Positions 1 through 15,108 of a stretch of 64,000 nucleotides of DNA are shown here, in pieces; position 1 is the first letter of the stretch, and each line of letters starts with the position of its first letter. The translations under genes and the position numbers were made by a program. The notes below the pieces were generated by a model. It made no database searches and had not been told where the DNA came from. It saw nothing but the letters and a program-made list of their open reading frames with translations. The stretch is from Onchocerca lupi (taxonomy: Eukaryota > Nematoda > Chromadorea > Rhabditida > Onchocercidae): NCBI GenBank assembly GCA_028564675.1, contig JAOVVO010000260.1:37162-101161 (forward strand). The letters are read 5' to 3'.

Positions 1-3000
1 CAAGAAGGTCGCCGCCTTCCATGAGTTCAATAATCAGAAAATATGGCTCCGTTTCGAGTGATACACCCAATAATTTTACAATATTGGGATGATCAAAACT
101 GCTTAAAAATAACGAAATTCAATTTAGAAAATTGTAATTATAATTCTAGTTTCAATCATATATCGCAAAAAAAAAGAAAAAAAAATTACAAAACTTGCTT
201 CATCAAAACCGCTTCTTGGAGAAATTTCATCCGATCTGATTTGGAGAATCCGCTTCTTAGAGTCTAAAATTTTGAAATGCTTTTTCCAAATTTCAATGAT
301 AATAGAATGAAATAATTCGCATTATTTAAGAAAAAGGTTAATCATATCTAATTATACATCATAAATCATATCAAAAGAGCTAACTTTATTACTGATTTGA
401 GCTAAAGTCTCAACAGAAATCCAAAATCTAAGACTAACTTTGACAGCAACTCGAATTGCTTTCGCAGGTGATTGAGGTAATCCATCTGCAACTCCTTCGT
501 AAACTTCTCCAAAACCTCCTTTTCCAATTATGCGCAAAAGACTGATGCTATTTTTCGGTACCCGAGGAATGGCTGAGAATAAAATTAATTTAATTTAAAA
601 AATCAGAAAGGAAATCACTAAAAGTACTGCTTATCATAATATACTTAACCACAATTTACTTTTTAGATCATTAGTAATTTGTGGAGGCAAGATATTTCTC
701 CTGATTGAATTCGTATAACCAAGCAAGCTTATATCTTGCAATCGAATCTTATTGCATCTTCTATCATTTCGTTGATAATATACTAAAAAAGAAATCCAGC
801 ATATTTTATAAGTCATTGCATTTAATATTATTATTGTTATTGACCAATTTCTCCAAATAGTATTTGAGGAAAAACGAATTTCTAAAACTTAGAAATCTGC
901 CTTCAAATTTAACTTTTAATGAAATTATATTTTTAAAAGCAGCACATACTAAACAATACAGCAATGACAGCAGATAGTAAAAGAATAGCAATCAGAAGTG
1001 TGATGATTATAATCCATAACGATTGAGTATGCGATTCTCCTAAATGGTCTGAAAGTTAAGTGCAGGAAATTTTGTATAAAAATTCAGAATGATAATGGAA
1101 AACTGAGATAATAACGCCCTTTTAAACACAAATTAGTCACAAATCAGCAAATGGTTTCGTGCTCCCAATAATTTTGAAAGTTAAGGTGAAGAATATATCT
1201 CGAAATCAATACCACTGTGATGCTTCGAATATGCGTATGCACCAAAACCTTCCGAATTTGCGGCTCGAATGCGAAATTCAGCACATTCAGCTAAGAAATT
1301 TATTCTCAACGGTTTCCACCATAAGCAGCCACCTTCTAATCCTCGTTCGGCTATTTCCCACTCAGCATCTTCATTTGGTCTTCAAAAAAAGAAACTTGAA
1401 GAACTGATGAAAGAATTTTTCCGAATATATTTGGCTTCTTTAATAAATTTGGCTTTGGCGGAAATTTCATGCAAAGATTTTCTAAACCTGAATTCGAGGG
1501 CGTATGAAGTGATTGGCGAACCACCATCATTTAATGGCTTCTCCCAACGCACTATCCACTCGTCGTACTCCTGAACAAGACGTATGCTTGCTGGAGCTGA
1601 TGGAGTACCAGCTGAAAGATACAGAATTTTGGGCTACAAGAAACTTTTTATTTGAATTTAAATCTAATTAATTCGTTTTTTTTTTCTTTTTCAATATTTA
1701 TAGCTAATCAATTAATAAAACAAGAAAACATTACGTTTTGTTCGAAATTGTTGTGAAACTTGTAAAAATGTTTCATTGTAGAAATAATCATAATTCGCAT
1801 AACGATAGCTATCTGCATATTCAGCTGCAAAACGGTAATCGTATGTAGTAGCTGAATGCAATGCTCGCACGACTACAGCCACGGATTTTTCATAGCCTTC
1901 GAAAGATGCATTATATGGTGATTTCCAAATAGCGTTCATTGCGACCTTAAGCATTGAAGCAACGATAAACCAAGAATCATCCAGGTTAGTTTTTTGATCT
2001 TGTAATGAACTTCATCTTGATTGATATACCTTTGATCATGAAAAAACTGCAAAGTTTTATATGGTCTAGAAATTATAATTGGCATTCCTCCCAGCAAAAG
2101 TCTGAAAAACGAAATTAACATACGATCCGGTATTGGATGAATATACGCTTTGGGTGGGATTCAGGATCCAGCGAATTCCATCGAAGCACAACAGTGGTGC
2201 CAGTGATATTGTCAAGGCGCAATGTTCCAGCTATATCTTTCGTACGAACTGATGCTTCTATGGAATTTCCTTCTGCATTATCCACAAACTGCTTGTTTAA
2301 ATGACTTTCGTGGATCGCACGCACCTGAATTCATCGACTGACTTTTGATCAACAGTTTATTAGAAAAAAAAACCATGAAGAAGTATGAATCTCTTGTTTC
2401 CATCTTGCAATGGTTCAACTCGATGACAACTAATACTAGATAGAAAACAGCAAAAAAGCAAAAGCAAGAAAATTAAATAATTAAAAATTTGAAAAATAAA
2501 TCATTCAATTATTTCATTATGGACAAAGACATAACACTTAAAAAAAGCAGAAAACTATTATATATTTATATCAATGGAAGAACATAAGCATGCTTTTTTC
2601 TAATAAAAATCACCCAGAATTTATAATCGGTAGAAGGTCGAAGATTGGAAATCTTTGCAGAACAAGGATCACTCAGACATGAAACAACATCTGTTGCCGC
2701 AGTAGCATAATACGCTCCGTCAAACTGCTGCGCACCAATTGCTGATGGTGAAAGTTGAGTTGCAGTAAGTTGACTTATCTGGAACAGTACTTGACAAATT
2801 TATTTCAATATCACCCATTTAATTAGTGATTTTTAAAAATTTTCTGATAATAGTAATACCATTATATCAGGTCCTTAATGACTGGATGAAAAAAGATGAA
2901 GTTACATTTATCAGCAGTATCACCTCTTCGTTCATGAATGACAGAATCATCAATGGTAATTTCAAGCTTACAAAGACAAGGATAAGGAAAGCATCAGCAT

Positions 3001-6000
3001 ACCATATATTTAATTTCAGCAATCGGTGCATTCGGTTTCGCGGGTAATTTCCAGTAAAGTAATACAACATCTGGAGTCAAAGCGAAAGCGACTGGATCTT
3101 GCGGCGATGACGGAAAACCGTAACCTGTGCGAAGCATTTGCACCGCACTAGCTTCTGACACTGGTGTATATCGATTAAACCATGAGACCGATATATCATA
3201 ACTGAAATAGCAATAACAAATGATGATCCCATCCAAGAAAAAAGCGAAATATTTGTATAAAAATCAGTAGTTATCACTTTAATACAGAGCGAATATTGCA
3301 CTTAAAGCATTTTGTTATACTTCCCATTAGATTCATTTCGGTCTCAAATATCAAATCAAATTTTTCTTAACTTTTTTCCAACTTATCAGTGAATTATTTT
3401 TTCTAACTTGCGCTTTAATTTATAACGCCTTACTCTGCATCTTTATCTAAAATACCATTCTCGACATGAAGGACATTGCTAATACTGTGGATGTTGCGAA
3501 TTTTATCAGATCCTCTTCGCTGGAAATGAATCTCGTACTGCGTCGGAGGCAATGAAATACCCTGCAATAAATTAATGTTTAAAAGAGATTGATAAACCAT
3601 AATAATAAAACAGCATTAAAATGAAATTTAAAGAAAAAACAACTTATAGGAAGAATTGAATAGCCAAAACATACAGGACAAATTTTGGGCAACTGAGGTT
3701 CGCTGACTGAAATTAATGCTCCACTTCGTTCTTCATTCTGCACAGTGAACTTAATTTCAGATGCTGGAGGTAAGATGAAACATGACCGCTCTGAAATGGA
3801 TTCAATTTAGATAATTTTTGATTGGAAAAGAGCGATTCATAGATTCTTTATAATATTAGATCATCGGTACAATACAACTTTTGATGACACGTGATCGCAT
3901 ATATTTATCGAGCCTACGTACGCAGATCTTCTGAATACGATTCCTAGTGTCAACGATCAATCATATATGATCTCTATAATAAGGAGCATTGCTTTGATAA
4001 GAAATAAATTTAGAACTGAAAAATGAAAACACATAGATATTCTCTCCGAATTTACTAGTCTTTGAACATTAGTGCTGCCCTAATCTAATTATATTATCTA
4101 CTAAACAATTGGAGCTTCCAAGAGACACCGGGAAATGGTTGAGTAGATTGTGTGGCAACGAGGATTTGTTTGAGAGGCGATCCGTTGACAGCTATTGGTG
4201 TCGCCGTAGAGGAGCCCAATTCATAGACAACCAGCAACGAAGAAGTGACAAAAATGTACAATTTATCGGCGATTGCGAAGGAAAGTATTGATTTGAGTCC
4301 TTTTTCTGAAAAGTCCAATTATTTGATTTTTAAAAATTTTCCAGATAAGTGAATATTATCAATTTGTAACATGGTCAATTTGCAACATATGTTTGCTTCT
4401 CTTAAAAATTTTAAAGAGGAAGAAAAGAAAACATACCTCCAAACTTTTCCCATTCAAATTTTATTTCTTCGCATATTGAAGATGTCAAATCGACGCGCAC
4501 CATGCCATTCCAAGTGAGTACATATATCGCCGGTAATGAAGCCAGATTCCAGGCGAAATCAGTCATCATCCACGATACTGTTTCTGATTTCAGGCATTCT
4601 AGTCTAATAAGTCATCCTAATTAACATATTTCAATGCTTCACTTGGCTTTTCATTTTGCACAATGAAAGTACAAACATAGCTTACATCTTTATCGAAAAA
4701 AGAAAGCAAACCTAAGAGCCATATTTTCTTCGATACCCTTACTGAAATCCAATGTAAAAAGTGAGCCATTTTTCGTGAGTAAAAAACCTGTGCTGAAATT
4801 TGTTAAAAGAAATATTTATGGAATTAAGAATATCACTAAAAAATGATTTCTGCAAAAAAATATCGCTAAAAAAAAGTCAAAAGTCAAAATAAACTTAGAG
4901 AATGGATCGAAAAGAAGTTGCTTCGCGTCACCGGCACCTGATGAAAGATTCATTATACGACGTGGTGTAATCACGGAAAGACTCTGAAATATAGGATATA
5001 TGATAATATTAAATGCATCATGCTTACGATCGTTTGGCATAGCAATTCGAATAATACATTATGATAACGAATAATACATTTTTGAAATCGAAGAACGGTT
5101 TCTCATACAGGCACTGATTTTGCAAACTTTATAAACTGTTAAATAAATACTAAATAGTATGAGTAAAATGAAGTACTTGAACGGCATCAAGAGCTAGTTG
5201 CATGATATATGCTGTTGAAACGAATAACAAACGATTAGCTACCCAATCAGACGTCAATGCATCCACTTTACCAATTTCACCGCCAATTGAAACCTGAAAT
5301 TTCACACAAATCTTTTGTCTTGAATTTTCGATCAAAATGATTATCTACCTTGTGCAGGATATTTTCCACATTATTGGGATCAAGGCGCAATAAAAAAGAT
5401 TGTACGGAGTCTGAATCTTTTCTTATCGAATACAAATCGTTGCCAATATATGCTATTGATTGTTCAACGATCTGAAAACAAAATTTCATATTCAAAATCT
5501 AAAGCTATTTTCTTGCTTATGTTGTAATATATTCAAAATCTTTACTGTTGGTAATGGTGGAGTCTGTCTCTTCATACGAGCTAATACTGGAAACGAAGAA
5601 GGGGACCAATTTGATATAGAGAATACATTGTTGTTGGAATCGATTGCAAACAAACGAACCAACGGTCGTAATTCTAGAAATATATATCTGTTTAAAGTAA
5701 TTTAAAACAAAATTAATTAGATGTATAATCCAACAAACTAAGAAAACCATAGAAAGAATTCAAACGTTCTAAATTACAATATGCACATTTCATAAATAGA
5801 AGTAGCCAATAATTATGAATGAAATAAAATTTTCACTTTTTTTAAAAAAATATATCAGAATTATACTAACCACTGCTATCAATAGTAACAGCTTCGGAAA
5901 ATGTCTCAAGTTTTGGTTCATTATGAGCTGCCACAGCACAACTAATACTACCCGATTTGACACTAAAAGAGTAGAAACGTGTTGTAGCAGGTACTTCTGC

Positions 6001-9000
6001 GATCACTTCACTGATACCATCTACCGTACAATTAATCAAATAACCCAGCGCTTCTCCGTTCCATTCCATTGGTTCATCCCAGAATAAATCCATTAATGCC
6101 CGAGCACCATCTACAGTTTTCTATAACATATCGATAAATTGAGCGGAAATTTTATTTTTTTACTGAAGTGAGATTTATTTTTTCAGATCATTAAATAAGT
6201 ATAAAAAGATTGAGAAAGCTAATTTTTCTAAGCAATTAGAAATATAAATAAAGAGAAAAGCTGAGATATAGAACACTGATGAAATGGAAAAAATGGACGG
6301 GAATTTTGAATTATATATTTCACAGAATATATACAAATTAAAAATCAATGAAGTGTAAAATTATCAGATTTATTATGTGAAAAAATAACTTGTTGTGTAG
6401 CATAGATGGTGAGATTTGTTGGAGGAGTTGTTGGTTTGGATGGTGCTATAAAGCCTGTTTGATTTATTGATATCAAATCCCAAGCAGTCAATGCCTCAAC
6501 TTCAACATCATATTTTTGTTTTGAAGACCACTGATCAAGCAGCGAATCACTTATCGTATAGTTATGTGACAACGAATAATCCACAAAACGTTCTTTACCC
6601 CAATGTTCTTTGTACAATGTAATCTGAAACTTCGAATCTTTTATAACAATTTACTAAATGGAACGCAAAAGGAAGATGAGAAAGTTGTTTGTATTCAGTT
6701 TAAAAATGATGTCTTTCTCAGCAACATTCTACAAAGCCAGGGATGATATAGTGCGTGTAACTTATCAAGCAATGATTCTCAAGCGATACTAATCTATAAT
6801 TTCTTGCACATATTTTAGAAATCTGCAGAATTTTTTCGCAGAATTAGAATTCACAAAAATAAAAAAACTCATTTAATTATTTGCCGTTTATATCTTTGCA
6901 AGTTCACAAAATTAAAAGAGAAAACAAACTTTAAAAATGATTTTTCCCTTTTTGAACATCGGTTCAATGTCCCACATGAGCGTGTTCCTAGTATCATCCG
7001 TCGTTAAAGCTCTTGTGAAGTTGATTAGTTTTACTGGTTCTAAATTAAATATCGGTGCAAGTGCTACATTCTTGAGAGCCATATTGATGTTCAATGAACC
7101 GAGCTTCTTGTTACAGACACCTATTTCACCCGTTTCAGTAATAAATACCAGCTTCTCTTTAACAACAATTAACTGTCGCAACCTACAAGAGCTCTTGTTC
7201 ATTCTATTTCTCCAACATAATCTAATTTAATTGAAAAATCGTTTGAAGGAATAAAGTTCTTCAAATCACCAGAATTATCCTATTTTGATATGGTATATAT
7301 ATTCCCGATGTAAGCGATTGCATATCAAACATGAAAATTCGAACCTGGTGACATTAGCCAGCCAAAATAAAAAAAAAAAATTCTGCGAAATACGATATAA
7401 TCATTTTAAGAAAGCAAAGTTCGAATAATTCAATAAAATATAGTATGTCTTCTCTGCTTCACATTCTTTTTTCGCAGAAATTTTTAGAATTATGATTCAC
7501 TGAATTTGTGTTGCATTAAATATCCCACTTAACGGTTAAATTAAATACGAATAGCTAACATGGGAAAATCTTGCGAGGAAGCGATGAAATACGATGTGCG
7601 AATATCTTGGTTAAGAGCGTACAAACTTGTTGTCCCGTTTGAAAAACGTATCAAATAGAAAATCTCGCCTGTTTCATCATCACCAGCCAAACCACCCACT
7701 TCACCACATCTGCTAAAAGATCCGCAAGAATAAATCCTAAAAATGCTTCCATTAGAATGAAAATAGCTCTATCATACTAAAAAAAAATATGTTGAAATTC
7801 ATTATCTTTAAGGTAAGTAAGTCAGTAATCAACATTTAATTCCTTCTTCTTTTTTTTTTTGTAAACAGTATAGGTCTTTTCGATCTTGTATAATATGAGA
7901 TAGGTAAATTTCAGTTAGAATTTCAAGGAAACATTACGCAGTTTATTCTAACTGAAAGGATTCTCAATATGTTTCGAAATGATTAACAACTCACTCTTGA
8001 TCGAATGTAGAAGTTAAGCGGTATGTTATTATTAAATAATCAGATGCTAAGACAATCAATGCGTTACGGGATATCACTGTCATGAATTTCACAGTTATTG
8101 AATCCAAAAAATGTTGTTTGGAACCATCACTGCGTATTCGAATTATTGTGCTCTGCAATTCAAATTATTCCATTTAGTTCAATTTTCAAAATAGATCCAA
8201 AAGAAACTAAGCATTAGTTAAGAAAAGTTAATCAAAATAAATTCGATAACCTTGTCCGTTTCAGCAAAATACAACGACTTCATTAATGTATCGTAAGTAA
8301 ATACCGTTATCCCATTTGCTGCTATTGGAGCAGCTGAAATGAAAGCAAAAAGTTCTTCAGATCTTATTCCAGTCGGTTTCAATTTAGTTTTTTTCAAAAA
8401 CGGAAATGTATTTTAATTATTTATTCGCATTTCTGGTACTACTTCTTTATTCAAATAATGTATGATTAATCCTTCTGTACTGTTTGGTTTATTTGTTGTT
8501 GAAAAAGAAATTTACGCAGTGTGTAGTTTTCAAATGGATCGCCGAGCATTCCATAATAACTGATACTGCTGTTGCTTGTTTGACGGAACGCAACAAACAA
8601 AGACTCTGAAAAGCAGGACAAACAGAATTTTACTATAAAAAAGTTAAAAAATTTGCAATCCTCGTGACCAGGAAGAATATTTTCAACAGTTTAAAAGATC
8701 GAATAATTAATCAAAACATTCAAAAATTAATCGCCTTTGTTGAAATACTTAAAGAAAGTTGTATGAAGTAAAATATGGTACCAGTGAGTGGGGCAAATGC
8801 GGTATTGATAGCATTAACATAAGAGGAGCATATGGTATTGATGCAAGCTCGAACAGATGCACGATACTGTAGTCCGGGAGATATCGGTATCACCAGATTA
8901 GTCTCATAGAGCCGTGTTAATTTCGCCACTGTATTGTCTTTTTCTTCGTCATTAGTTATGCGACATTCGTAGACCAAGTGACGCCATGCACCTTGCGCTT

Positions 9001-12000
9001 AAATTTCATTCCTTTCTCAATTTTTTTTCGAATAAACTTTGAAAATCATATATTATTTGTGAATTTTCGGCAATATTTCAGTGGAATAAAAGTTAAACTG
9101 ATATTTAAATTTTCAACAATAAATAGACCCTTCATTGTAACAGCGAATTTTGATGCTTTCCACCAAACAAGAAGGATTATTTGGTTCTGAAAAAGATAAA
9201 TTGTCAGATTTGAAAAAATCACCTTGAAATGGCAGTAATATTGGAGATTTCCATGTAATTCGAGCGATATTATCAGTTGTTATAAGGCCTATCTTGCTCG
9301 GCGAAGGTATTGTTATTGGCATCGGGCTGTCACGTAAGAATACAAAATCAACAACTCGACCGGCGTACAAATAACGATTCAAATGTACTTTCTAAATGTG
9401 AAAAATCCTGATTTCAGAGAGTAGAAGAGATTTGAAATGTGAAAACAACGAAAGCAATATTTGTAAATCCAATAACTTATTAACAAGTGTCATATTTAAA
9501 GAACATATGTAAACCTTTTTCTCGACATCGTATTCTTCGCTATATAAACAGCTGTCCCAAGAATGTGTGTCACCACAACTAGTTGATGTCCAGAACAACC
9601 GTTCCTCGAGAAGATGAGCCTTCTTGATGCTGTTGTATGAATCACTCACTTCAATATTCAGGCGAAGATCCGTAACTGATTGATTTACGATATTTATTGC
9701 CAGAATGGAGCCAGTTTGTGTGAGGGAAACCAGTCTTGATTTCTCAGGCTCCGCTTCAATTGCAAATGCAAGAATAGGAAATTTTTCTGTTGCCGAAAAT
9801 GGAAGAATATGGGGAGCATCAAGAGGAAACAATGGTATCGAGAATACTTCTCCACCATTCAGTATGCAATATACATGCCTATGATAAAATTCTTTTTTAA
9901 CTTTTTAGGTAAAACAATTTTAATTATTAAAATCATATTTGTCCAATCTAGGCAATTTACAATACTTTTCCATAAATTAATAAAAAGTTTCTTCTCATTC
10001 TAGCACAATTTCCATGTAATTAATGAAAAAGTTTTTTACCCATTCCATGAATCAACCGAAATATATTCAATATAATTAATTGTATTTGTTGTTAAAATTG
10101 TCGAGTTTTGACAGTTATCCAAACCACATCTGATTACAACAAATTTTAAAATAAAGAATTATAAACATTCCCTCCTAATTCAACTTCGAAATTTCAAAAA
10201 ATCTGTTTTCAGATAACAATAATAGACCTCCGGAATCTTTTCTTGAATAAAATTATATCCAAATGAAACTCAAGATTCTTTTTCTTTTTTTTTTCTCACT
10301 ATTGGTGACTATAGAATTATTGTTCTACTATAAAACAGATGAGTAAAGAATAAACAACCTCAAGATTCCTCTTTTAAAGAGAACGGCATATATAGCGCCT
10401 TGCATCCGGTCAACATCCATGTGAACAATTGCTATACCGTCCGGAGAACGTAGCATTCCGCTTCGCACCTGATCATCATCATCAATTGTTAACCAATAGA
10501 TACTACCGTCATCCAACGCAATCAGTAATCGTTTAGCTGATACAGAGCATAATGCTGCAAAATACATTTGAATATATTAATTTTTTTTTTCATTGTAATT
10601 TTTGTCAAATTGCTGCACGTGCTACAAACAAAGTTAAAACAGTATTTCAGGATCTAACTCGAATTATTAAATTAAGCCCCTGAGATAATATTTCAGTGAT
10701 GATATGATTGCAGTCAAGTATAGCATAGTGAAACATTGCATGCATAGTTCTATTTTATCAAAAAGTAATGATAATCACCTGTCATATGTAAATTATCAAT
10801 ATGATTTTTAACAGAATACTCCATATGGAATTTGTAATTAAATTAATGCAAATTAATTACCAGTAATGGATCTACCAGGCTTTAACTCGAACGGAATTAA
10901 TTTTGGATCACCAAGTACAGCGTAATCATCAATATCGTAAAGTTTCATCACCGATGTGCCATTCGTAAAAATTAGTTGAGCTGCTGATTCTGACTTTTCT
11001 TCTGCAATAAGTCGGCTATAAAATGAAATGTAATTAACTTCCAGGTTTGTTGTTAATTCCAACCAATTTTTGCTTAATTCTTGGATTTAATATTACTGAT
11101 ACTTTTAGTCACCTGAATGAATAAGATCAATTCGTAGAGAAACAGTAGTTGAAGCAGTTTCACTGTTTGCATAGCCAATTTCAACACGGCAACAATTATC
11201 GGTAGGAACTTCTTGGAACAAATAGTATGTACTTTTCACCAACGCTGTTGAGATTTCCTTTTCATCAAGTGAGTACAGCGAGATCTGTAAAATATGATAT
11301 CAGCTATTTTAAACTTTATCATATCAAAAAAGTTTCAGAGTATACCGAGTTCATTCTGGTATTAATACCAAATATAAAACGAAAGCATACTTTGTACAAA
11401 CGTTTCAGTGCACTTTCCCAATAAACTACAAAACTGTTCGCTGATATTTGTAACTGAGAAATAACTGTTGGAGGCAAAGGTTTGGCGTTATCAGTATCGT
11501 TGATAGGAAGGCGATGTATAGGAGAGACGATAGTATAAGTCCGCCAAGATATACATAATCGAAGCTATAGAAGGAAAATATGAGATAATTCATTAAATAA
11601 ATGAAACATTGATTTTTATCATATTGATGGCTGCAGTGCCTACCGGTAGCCAAGTAAGTTAACCATGGTAAATAGCTCAAAATCAATAATTAGTAACACT
11701 GAAAAAAAATGACCTCAATTTCTTTAGCGAAAACCAAAGGTATAGTTATAACTGTATCCAGGGTTTCGATCTTGAATATCTGAAATAAAGTGTTTTTGAG
11801 ATTCGGAGATTCAGAAATAAAAATAAGGAAGCTTAATTTCAGGAACTAATTCAAAGGATTAAAATGTAGATACAGACACGATTTGCTAGAATTAGAGCAT
11901 GACATGTGTCGCGTGCATTTAGTAAGCGTGATGACTACTTTTATGCGACGTGTTTCTTCAACTTGTATGAAGTTTGCTATGAGAAAAGGACGATCACTTA

Positions 12001-13111
12001 ATTGATCCTATTGGATATTACACTGAACTACAGCGAAACCGACGCATCAACTTGAAAAAGATACACTCTTCATAATTTCCATGAAATTCAATACCTTTTC
12101 AAAAATAGTAGTATCCCATGAGACAGAAACATCAGCCGGACGACTCTGAACAGCCCATTGTATGTCATTCACTGATATGTCACTGATAACTGAACTATAA
12201 TCTTTACTTAAACTCCAAACTGTATTTATACCCATCGATGAATCTTCTTCGATTGTAACTTGCGCGTGATTCAGCAAACCTTCAATTGATAACATTGTTC
12301 AGTTTAACATATCATTTTTTTTGTCATTGAACAATAATGCTCGACGAGTAATCCAAGGAATATCTTAACCAATTCATCCAAGAATTCGAAATTTTCGATT
12401 AAAAAGCATGTAATTTGCGCAAGAATATTGCAATCAAAAGAAAACTAACCTCACTGACCTTGTAAATAATGAAGGAAAATATCGGTAACAGCCCGGCATC
12501 CTTGTATACAGCTATCTGTTGGCATCAGTTTAGCACAACGCTCTGAGCAAGTTGAATTTGCTGATTCCAAATCTTGACAACCACTATGACACTATATCAA
12601 TTCATTATTGTCGTTACTTGAAGGCAGCTGTGAAACTTTGCTTCAAGTTCTTTTTCTTTTTGTAATATGAAGAAAGATAACTTTTCACTTCACATAACAA
12701 GAGTAAAGCATTGGAAATATAATAATTGCTACAACCAATTGTCCTATAACATATATTTTAATGAAACTTACCGCACTAATTGATTGAGTTAGACCGTTCT
12801 CAAGTAGTGAAGTGTCCTCCCAATCAACTGCTCCACGAGCGAGTGCTACCACCTGCAAATTCTATTGCTGGTTACATGATGCTCGTAACATGTGCGTGAG
12901 ATCTTGTGATGTGTTTGCTTCGTTATCACTTGTAACCTTTCATAAGAAGAAGATGTAGAATTCTTACCAAATTTCGATCAACACACTGAGCTTGGCATTG
13001 ATAAAGTGAATCAGAGAATATAGTTGCCGCTGTGATGCTAATCAGCGTCAGGTAAGAAGAGATAATCAGGAGCAGATAAAGAATGAAACAATGATGAAAA
13101 TGAGAAAACAT
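1..13111 (-). CDS. rol-3: ROS1/ROL-3-type receptor tyrosine kinase, 40 exons, C-terminus cut by window edge
   Basis: Large single-pass receptor; in C. elegans the ROS1 orthologue ROL-3 acts in epidermal and moulting morphogenesis (family knowledge). About 2,070 residues are visible. Order: signal peptide (start 13111, hydrophobic residues 8-30), Cys-rich N-terminus, alternating fibronectin III and YWTD-propeller-like segments, transmembrane helix (exon 1048-950), juxtamembrane exon (782-645), then a kinase with P-loop GKGGFGEV and VAVK lysine (572-439), helix C (263-195) and hinge ELMEGGDLL at base 1. Exons: 13111-12968, 12852-12772, 12591-12459, 12279-12095, 11779-11714, 11564-11391, 11284-11113, 11001-10861, 10554-10359, 10129-10040, 9878-9515, 9391-9142, 8991-8782, 8605-8516, 8333-8251, 8152-7995, 7736-7560, 7182-6930, 6623-6390, 6120-5871, 5673-5546, 5471-5349, 5293-5177, 4983-4895, 4792-4712, 4603-4437, 4305-4102, 3790-3675, 3561-3434, 3201-3003, 2778-2614, 2324-2124, 1945-1735, 1611-1488, 1379-1213, 1048-950, 782-645, 572-439, 263-about 195, 98-1. 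All junctions keep phase with GT-AG sites except the last. The catalytic loop and activation loop lie outside the window. Confidence 0.93.
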
Positions 13112-14877
13112 GAATGACGTGAAAAGCAGGTACCATTCATAACGTTACCCACAACAAATATTTATTATTTGTGCTCTATCAACGTCATACAGGTGAGGTG
13201 GTGTCAGCGTGCACAGTTCAAGAAAACGTAATGTCTGAAATAATCCCAAATTAAGCAATGCTTTTGATCACATCTCATACTTGATTCTGCTGAAATGATA
13301 TGCAGAAGGAAGAGGGTCAATCTCTTTCCTTTCAGAGGGAAAATGCGCTAAAATTTGATCGATTAATGTAATAAGCACTTATCAACGCCTCTTTAGAAAC
13401 AAAGCTATCTTCTATGTTACATTTCCGATAATTTTAGACGATGGCATCTTTCAGCTAGCAATATTAATCATAATAATTAACTTCTATTGATACACATTAT
13501 ATGAATTCTTATGGCAGAACTAATTTCTAAATACCATCGGATGATGACTTAGAATCTTCACTTAACGTTCTCGTCCTTTCAGGTAGTGTAGCGAACGGAA
13601 AAACAATTAGTTCTTTGTTGCAGTTGTAAATCAAAGCAGGTTGAGAATTCATGAATTTTATTACAGAGAGTCAGCAAGGATTATCAAATCTACAGCGAGT
13701 ATTACATAATCATTATTCTTATAAAAGTTACTCTTGTAATTTTTGATTCTTTTATCTTTCATTTCCAAAAATGGCAAGTTTCAAATTGGAAGTATGACGT
13801 TGCGCCATATGATGCGCTTTTTCAGTATGGTCGAAATCGACAACTTCCATATCTTTTTTTCAATCATAATACAGTAATGCAAAATTGTGGAAACAAACTG
13901 AGTTATCTTAAAATTGAGCGATTGAGAAGATTCTCTACATGCAAGATTCGTGGCAAAAATGCTGCATTTATCATTAGCGATGAAATTTAAAAATTTTAAA
14001 TTGAAGGCCTTATATTATCAGGAAACAAATTTGAGCAAATGAAATGATGCAATAAGTACTAGAGAAGCAACAATTAGAAGTAGATACACCAGCATGTAAC
14101 ACGTCGAGAGAAGAGCAAGCAAGCATCGTACACTGGAGTGAAATTTCGTTGTTGTTAACAGGTTTCCGTCATCATCGCCATTCTTGATGGACGACGTTAC
14201 TGCAAGTGTCGTACCCTTTGAGAGAACATTCCATCGTCACATTGTCATTTTCGTATCATCGCTGTCACTATCCAATGAAACTGCTATGTTTATGTGTGAA
14301 GTCTGAACTGGTGAATAAGTCTTCTTTAATACTTGCCTTTGCAATTAGTAACAATTGCGTCACACTATTTGAGAAACATCGCTAGAAACGACTTTTCTTT
14401 CAACCAAGTCTTTCAACTTCTTTTCTTATTGCCCTAATCTGGATGTTAAAGGTGAAGTTCGAATTAATTCCTAACCAAAACCATGCAGATTACTGGTGAT
14501 TTCAGAATTATGACGAAGTAATCCTGAAGCTTCACCATTCAAACCATTTAGCTCAATCAATTCCGAGAATGCGATATCATGATACTACAGTAAGGTCAAT
14601 TTCATCGTAAATCTTCATAACCCAAAGATACATAATTAATTTTCGACGTTTAGAGAACTGAACGTTTAACAACTTGTTTATTTAAACTTGACAAACAAAC
14701 GATGAAAACTGTAATCAAAATAAACAAAGAGATCGCATAAAAAGCTTTTATAACTAGTTAAATATGCAAAAAATGCGATACATTCGTCATTCGCGTCCCA
14801 ATAAATTTCGTGAACTAGAAAAATCAATACAAAAGGGTAACGAGAAGCACAATTTTCAGGAACATCGTCGCAACAGC

Positions 14878-14919
<42 letters not shown>

Positions 14920-15108
14920 GCATGTTTCATGTTTAATCCATCACATTTCAATTTCATAAAAGCATAGAAGTGTAAAATTTAACATTCAAAAATATTCCAT
15001 AGTTTTAAAAACTTACAATCCATAGTTGCTGAAAACAAGACATATAACTATACTTTCACTTGTTATTTATATCAAGAATAAACTCTATCTTTTTACAGCA
15101 AATGTTCT
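13112..15108. other. Intergenic region between ROL-3 start and cornichon stop
   Basis: About 2 kb with no exon-like stretch recognised on either strand. It should hold the ROL-3 promoter next to 13111 (minus strand) and the cornichon 3' end next to 15109. A 35-base T run lies inside. No promoter element could be assigned with confidence. Confidence 0.6.
14882..14916. repeat. Homopolymer T run of 35 bases
   Basis: Uninterrupted T from 14882 to 14916. It could be a retroposed poly(A) tail read on the other strand, but no retroposed gene body was recognised beside it. Its length is prone to sequencing error. Confidence 0.9.

Noticed and set aside
2004..2121. Open frame on the minus strand ([24 protein letters not shown]) with splice-like ends inside the ROL-3 locus
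   Set aside because: Its phase fits neither neighbour. Joining 2124 directly to 1945 gives a continuous fibronectin III sequence ([16 protein letters not shown]), so this is intron.
14764..14967. Open frame containing a run of eleven Phe
   Set aside because: It is produced by the 35-base T homopolymer; there is no supporting motif.
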